A stretch of 32,479 nucleotides of DNA from positions 1 to 32,479 of the forward strand of contig QHPY01000175.1 of NCBI GenBank assembly GCA_003219215.1, read 5' to 3'. Position 1 is the stretch's first letter. Every line of letters starts with the position of its first letter. Shown here in pieces: positions 29,397 through 32,479 of this stretch. The notes under the pieces are model-generated. The model was given only the letters and a program-made list of their open reading frames with translations, had not been told where the DNA came from and searched no databases. The translations under genes and the position numbers were made by a program. Origin of the DNA: Verrucomicrobiota bacterium (GTDB lineage Bacteria > Verrucomicrobiota > Verrucomicrobiia > Chthoniobacterales > UBA10450).

Positions 29397-30296
29397 TTAT
29401 TTTCGCGCAGCCGATTGATAAACGAGAAGCGCCGCGGCGATGTCCTCCACCGCCATGCCTAACGACTTGAAAATTGTTATTTCATTTGCGCGACTGTTGA
29501 TCTTGCCGGCGAACGCTTCGCCGAGCTCGGCATAGATTTTTGCGCCGGGAAGAATCACATCGCCGGATTCTTTCAGCGCCGCTTCGCGCGAATCGACGAA
29601 AATGACATTTCGCATCGCGTCGTCGTCCAGTTCGCGCCAATCCGGTCGACAGGCGCCGACAGCGTTGACGTGACAACCGGGCCTCAACCAGGCTCCACGC
29701 AAGATCGACATCCTCGAGCTCGTCGCTGTCACAACGACATCCGCGTCGCGGACCGCAGCTTCAGCCGACATCGCTTTCGCGCCGATCTCTTTCGCGAACT
29801 GCTCCGCGTGCGATTTGTTTGGACTCCAAACGCGAATTTCTTCGAATTGTCTCACCAGTCGCAGCGCTTCCGCGTGGCTGCGCGCTTGCACGCCGCTCCC
29901 GAGGATCGCGAGAATCTTCGCGTTCGGCTGCGCGAGAAGTTTCGTCGCCGCAGCCGAAACTGCCGCAGTCCGCATCTCCGTAATTAATCTTCCGTCCATC
30001 ACCGCCAGCGGCGCGCCCGTTTGTGGATCGTTCAGAAGAATTGTCGCCATGTGCGTCGGCAAATTCGTTTTCGCGTTCGGCGGGTAGAACGTGACAATTT
30101 TCTGACCGAGTCCTTCCGGAGTTAGCGCGGGCATCATTCCATAAAATCCGCCTGGCGGATCGACCGGGATCACCTGCCGCACCGGCTGAGTTACTTTCCC
30201 GGCCGAGAAATCGATCAACGCTTTTTCCATCGCCGGAATCAGATCGGCCATCCGCAAATGCTTTCGCACCTGCTCTTCATCGAGAAAGAGCATCAT
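29397..30296 (-). CDS. Ornithine cyclodeaminase/mu-crystallin family protein
   Basis: 299 residues from the first of two adjacent ATGs (30294-30296): MMLFLDEEQVRKHLRMADLIPAMEKALIDFSAGKV. Family features are RQVIPVDPPGGFYGMMPAL, the Lys of GQKIVTFYPPNAKTNLPTH, MDGRLITEMRTAAVSAAATKLLA, the NAD-binding ILGSGVQARSHAEAL, VTATSSRMSIL and VNAVGACRPDWRELDD. It is an NAD(P)-dependent imine-forming or reducing enzyme (ornithine cyclodeaminase, alanine dehydrogenase or ketimine reductase type); which one is not clear. An extension to 30401 would overlap the bactofilin leader and lacks support. It converges with the four-gene operon and is divergent from the bactofilin gene. One AAGATCGACA copy falls in the TSSRMSIL segment. 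Confidence 0.88.
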   Translation of the reverse strand: MMLFLDEEQVRKHLRMADLIPAMEKALIDFSAGKVTQPVRQVIPVDPPGGFYGMMPALTPEGLGQKIVTFYPPNAKTNLPTHMATILLNDPQTGAPLAVMDGRLITEMRTAAVSAAATKLLAQPNAKILAILGSGVQARSHAEALRLVRQFEEIRVWSPNKSHAEQFAKEIGAKAMSAEAAVRDADVVVTATSSRMSILRGAWLRPGCHVNAVGACRPDWRELDDDAMRNVIFVDSREAALKESGDVILPGAKIYAELGEAFAGKINSRANEITIFKSLGMAVEDIAAALLVYQSAARK

Positions 30297-30425
30297 GTGT
30301 GATGTTCTACCGCGGGTTCCACGGATCAAAACAGATTTTAAATGAAACCGGATGGCAATTATTCTAAGTCGCGGAACAAGATTAGCTTTACACGCAGTCA
30401 AAATTGGAGGAGTCCGAGAATACAG

Positions 30426-30827
30426 ATGTCGCTGTTTTCAGTTCGAAAGCCTGACGCCGGTGTGCCGGTAACCCTTGAGCAACCCAAACGCTCATCCACG
30501 TCGGCGCAATCCTCCGACCTTCTTTCTAGAGGAGTTTCGATTAACGGCTCGGTCAAGTTTCGTAACGAGATGGTGATCGACGGCGAGGTGGATGGCACGA
30601 TCGATTCGACCGGAACGCTCACAATCGACCAGCACGGGTCCGTCCGCGGCGAAATCCGGGCGAAATCGGTGACAGTGCGGGGAACCGTCGAGGGAAATGT
30701 TTTCGCGACCGAACGCTGCGAACTTCAGGCTGGTTGCACCTTGCGCGGTGACGTCGAAGCGCCGCGATTCGTCGTGGACGAGAACGCGACGTTTCTCGGC
30801 AGCGCAAAAGTCGGGACACCCAAGTAA
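30426..30827 (+). CDS. Bactofilin (polymer-forming cytoskeletal protein)
   Basis: 133 residues from the ATG at 30426, preceded by GGAGGAG at 30406-30412 (13-base spacing). A disordered N-terminus (VRKPDAGVPVTLEQPKRSSTSAQ) leads to the DUF583/bactofilin beta-helix: GVSINGSVKFRNEMVIDGEVDGTIDSTGTLTIDQHGSVRGEIRAKSVTVRGTVEGNVFATERCELQAG in outline, with the repeating 'G.i.g.i.s.g.l.ig..g.v.g.i.a' rungs. Bactofilins form membrane-bound filaments that place cell-wall enzymes or polar proteins; they often sit near M23 peptidases, but the one here is 10 kb away. An upstream in-frame start at 30342 would add 28 residues overlapping the neighbour's leader. It is a complete single-domain protein. Confidence 0.92.
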   Translation: MSLFSVRKPDAGVPVTLEQPKRSSTSAQSSDLLSRGVSINGSVKFRNEMVIDGEVDGTIDSTGTLTIDQHGSVRGEIRAKSVTVRGTVEGNVFATERCELQAGCTLRGDVEAPRFVVDENATFLGSAKVGTPK

Positions 30828-30925
30828 CTCCAATCCGGCCTTTTTTCGACAGAACCAACTCCGAAAGCCTTCGCGAGCAGGCAAGATCTCTTGGATTAGA
30901 ATTCCCTTAATCCAGTGAATCGTGT

Positions 30926-31132
30926 CTAGGATTCTTGTGCGAGTTCGTCCTGCAATTGTTTCTTCAAATTGCGCCGCGCCGCTTTTTTGATCGCGCGCCG
31001 CTCGGCGGTGATCTCCTGCTTGGCTGCTCGGCGTTGGCTGCGGGTGCGCTTGTCGATCTCGCTCGGCAAGTGCGAAATCTTCGGCCGATTCAGGCCGACT
31101 CTACGCTCGTTGGGCTTTGCGTAAGGGTCCAT
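30926..31132 (-). CDS. Small basic protein of unknown function
   Basis: 68 residues from the ATG at 31130-31132, which is preceded on its strand by a strong Shine-Dalgarno stretch (GGGGAGG, eight bases before the start). The sequence begins MDPYAKPNERRVGLNRPKIS and continues with a Lys/Arg/Ala-rich helix (RTRSQRRAAKQEITAERRAIKKAARRNLKKQ), ending ELAQES. The helix is charged throughout and could bind nucleic acid or ribosomes; no family is recognised. Longer versions of this frame (to 31222) extend through the ribosome site and are rejected. It is divergent from the YbaK gene with 49 bases between starts. Confidence 0.72.
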   Translation of the reverse strand: MDPYAKPNERRVGLNRPKISHLPSEIDKRTRSQRRAAKQEITAERRAIKKAARRNLKKQLQDELAQES

Positions 31133-31181
31133 TGGATAACCTCCCCTCTGAAAAGTAGAGATCATCGGGGAAGGTGATAGT

Positions 31182-31685
31182 TTGCATGGGAGGCTGCTTC
31201 TGAAAATACCAAAGCAACTCATTGATTGCTTGAAGGAAAATAAAGTCGACTACGAGATTTTGCATCATCCGGAAGCCGTTACCGCGCAAAGGAGCGCCCA
31301 AGCCGAACACATGAAAGGCCGGCGCCATGCCAAGGTTGTAATGGTAAAATCCGGAGACGAGCACTTGATGACAGCGCTCCCAGCCGATCATCAAATTGAT
31401 CTTAAAAAGCTCAGGAAGATTCTTGGCAAGGCGGTGTCGCTCGACAAGGAAGGGGAGTTCAAATCTCTCTTCCCGGACTGCGCGCTCGGTGCAATGCCGC
31501 CGTTGGGCAATCTTTACGGTGTGCCAACGTATGTGGACAAGAGCTTGTCACAGGAAGAGTACATCGTTTTCGAAGCGGGCACGCACACCGATGCAATCAA
31601 ACTCAGCTATCGCGATTACGAAAAAGTCGTGAAGCCGCAGGTCGCAGACTTCGCCATCAAGATCCAGCCCATGAAGGGAGAGTGA
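31182..31685 (+). CDS. YbaK/aminoacyl-tRNA deacylase family protein
   Basis: 167 residues. EILHHPEAVTAQRSAQAEHM and GRRHAKVVMVKSGDEHLMTALPADHQIDLKKLRKIL match YbaK/ProX-type domains, with the central Lys of the 'KVVMVK' strand in the expected place. LFPDCALGAMPPLGNLYGVPTYVD is the conserved 'G..pP.g....p...D' region. AGTHTDAIKLSYRDYEKVVKP completes the domain. The family hydrolyses misacylated tRNA in trans. The start is TTG at 31182 (track frame); no ATG in this frame fits, and a purine-rich GGGGAAGG stretch precedes it. It overlaps the following gene by four bases (GTGA), so the two are likely cotranscribed. Confidence 0.85.
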   Translation: MHGRLLLKIPKQLIDCLKENKVDYEILHHPEAVTAQRSAQAEHMKGRRHAKVVMVKSGDEHLMTALPADHQIDLKKLRKILGKAVSLDKEGEFKSLFPDCALGAMPPLGNLYGVPTYVDKSLSQEEYIVFEAGTHTDAIKLSYRDYEKVVKPQVADFAIKIQPMKGE

Positions 31686-32479
31686 AATTGCACGTCGCCG
31701 TGAAGACTGGATTAGCAGGCCTAGTTCTCTTGCTGGTGTGCACAGTTGCGGTCGCGGCGGAGAAGGTTTCGCTTATCAAAATCGATGGCGCGATTGGTCC
31801 GGCGACAGCGAGTTACATTTCGCGAAGCATTGATGAAGCGCGCGCGCAGAACGCGCAATGTTTGATCATTCAATTGAACACGCCGGGCGGTTTGCTCGAT
31901 TCGACGCAAACGATCGTGCAAAGCTTTTTGGGCTCCACGGTGCCGGTGGTGGTTTATGTCGCTCCTACGGGCGCGACTGCGACCAGCGCCGGTTGCTTCA
32001 TCACCGTTGCTGCAAGTGTCGCGGCGATGGCGCCGGCCACGACCATTGGTGCCGCCCACCCGGTGACGCTGGGCGGTAATCCGACTGGCAGCGAACAGAA
32101 GCTGGATGACACCATGAAACAGAAACTCGAGAATTTTTCCGTGAGCTACATCGAAGCGATCGCGGCCAGGCGCCATCGCAATGTCGATTGGGCGAAGTCC
32201 GCCGTGAAAGAAAGCGCGTCAATCAGCGCGGAGAAAGCACTCGAGTTAAAGGTCATCGATCTGATCGCTGTCGATCTTACGGAGTTGCTCAAGCAACTAA
32301 ACGGTCGTGTGATCGATAGCAAGACGCTCAAAACCGCAGGCGCCGAGGTCGTGGAGATCAAGATGTCGGCGTCGGAACACGTTTTTCAAAGACTCTGGCG
32401 GCCCGAGGTCATGTTCATTCTCATGCTCATCGCGATCTACGGAATCATCGGTGAACTGACTACGCCCGGAGCGATCCTG
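31682..32479 (+). CDS. NfeD-type membrane serine protease (ClpP-class), 3' end outside window
   Basis: The frame opens with GTG at 31682, overlapping the YbaK stop, and is open to the window end (266 codons). An N-terminal signal or anchor is TGLAGLVLLLVCTVAVAAEK. Then come ISLIKIDGAIGPATASYI-like strands (VSLIKIDGAIGPATASYISR), LIIQLNTPGGLLDST, and VVVYVAPTGATATSAGCFI, where the Ser of TSAG is the nucleophile. AAMAPATTIGAAHPV and SAEKALELKVIDLIA (Lys of the Ser-Lys dyad region) follow. Near the end, VMFILMLIAIYGIIGELTTPGAIL is the first membrane span of the NfeD part. This is the NfeD1b/SppA-like family, linked with stomatins in membrane quality control; the stomatin gene would be expected downstream. 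Confidence 0.88.
   Translation, partial: MKLHVAVKTGLAGLVLLLVCTVAVAAEKVSLIKIDGAIGPATASYISRSIDEARAQNAQCLIIQLNTPGGLLDSTQTIVQSFLGSTVPVVVYVAPTGATATSAGCFITVAASVAAMAPATTIGAAHPVTLGGNPTGSEQKLDDTMKQKLENFSVSYIEAIAARRHRNVDWAKSAVKESASISAEKALELKVIDLIAVDLTELLKQLNGRVIDSKTLKTAGAEVVEIKMSASEHVFQRLWRPEVMFILMLIAIYGIIGELTTPGAIL

Larger units (their letters stand above)
3703..32278. repeat. Over-represented 10-mer AAGATCGACA (20 exact copies)
   Basis: Plus-strand copies start at 3703, 3787, 6910, 7816, 14133, 15936, 18677, 25784, 27316, 27650, 27900, 28495 and 29701. Minus-strand copies (TGTCGATCTT on plus) start at 5977, 6355, 8827, 13708, 20843, 29305 and 32269. All are inside coding genes, ten in gene sense and ten antisense. 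The base before is most often C or A, the base after A or T. The coordinates here mark the span of the family, not one element. Details are in the findings. Confidence 0.75.

Noticed and set aside
3703-32278. Codon or peptide bias as the cause of the AAGATCGACA excess
   Set aside because: The copies fall in all codon phases and on both strands with unrelated peptides, so one preferred tripeptide cannot explain them, although V-D-L in beta strands may contribute part.

Overview
The window looks like chromosomal DNA from a free-living, Gram-negative-type bacterium, moderately GC-rich by eye. I would place it in Verrucomicrobia (Spartobacteria/Chthoniobacterales-like soil or sediment lineages). 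That placement is an inference from the mix of genes: a LepB with a long insert, a bactofilin, a squalene/phytoene synthase, many small lipoproteins, and abundant short palindromic repeats between genes. No 16S or other decisive marker is present. There are no tRNA or rRNA genes, CRISPR arrays, prophage genes or transposases. The only stretches without genes are under 300 bases, and most of them hold dispersed repeats.

Layout. 1-583: the degraded end of a PxKF-domain exoprotein gene and a DUF1330 gene. 832-5791 (minus): an envelope-polysaccharide type cluster, GT4 glycosyltransferase, GT9 heptosyltransferase-like enzyme, MsbA-like ABC exporter and PHP phosphoesterase. A divergent WaaG-like GT4 (5882-7003) faces it. 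6993-9225 (minus): a four-helix membrane protein, a STAS anti-anti-sigma-like protein, a HAD phosphatase and an FHA-domain membrane protein. 9375-14395 (plus): lepA, signal peptidase I, an unknown polytopic membrane protein and a squalene/phytoene synthase family gene. 14449-15228: two small exported proteins sharing a C-terminal motif, closed by a perfect-palindrome terminator. 15282-17335 (minus): ubiD family decarboxylase and a BamE-like lipoprotein. 17420-19353 (plus): a compact molybdenum cofactor operon moaA-moaC-moaB/mog. 19400-20910 (minus): an M23 endopeptidase-like protein and a small exported protein. 20952-23713 (plus): a BsuPI-domain protein, a HisK-like PHP protein and a GT-C membrane protein. 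23682-25718 (minus): dnaX-ybaB. 25776-29387 (plus): a tightly overlapping four-gene operon (GT39-like membrane glycosyltransferase, exported DUF1579-like protein, P1/DmpA peptidase, STAS-like protein). 29397-32479: an ornithine cyclodeaminase-like enzyme, a bactofilin, a small basic protein, a YbaK deacylase and an NfeD-type membrane serine protease running off the end.

Most unusual signals. (1) The 10-mer AAGATCGACA occurs exactly 20 times, on both strands and in every codon phase, always inside genes; it looks like a DNA-level signal or repeat, not a codon effect. (2) The ABC exporter has a clean in-frame loss of the H-loop region while the other nucleotide-binding motifs remain. (3) Two copies of a palindromic repeat each supply the apparent ATG start and the identical upstream leader of a glycosyltransferase gene. 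(4) Dispersed-repeat DNA appears to have been absorbed in frame into a GT4 gene and into the dnaX linker. (5) Two adjacent small exported proteins share an undescribed-looking 'SPY(S/T)G' tail.
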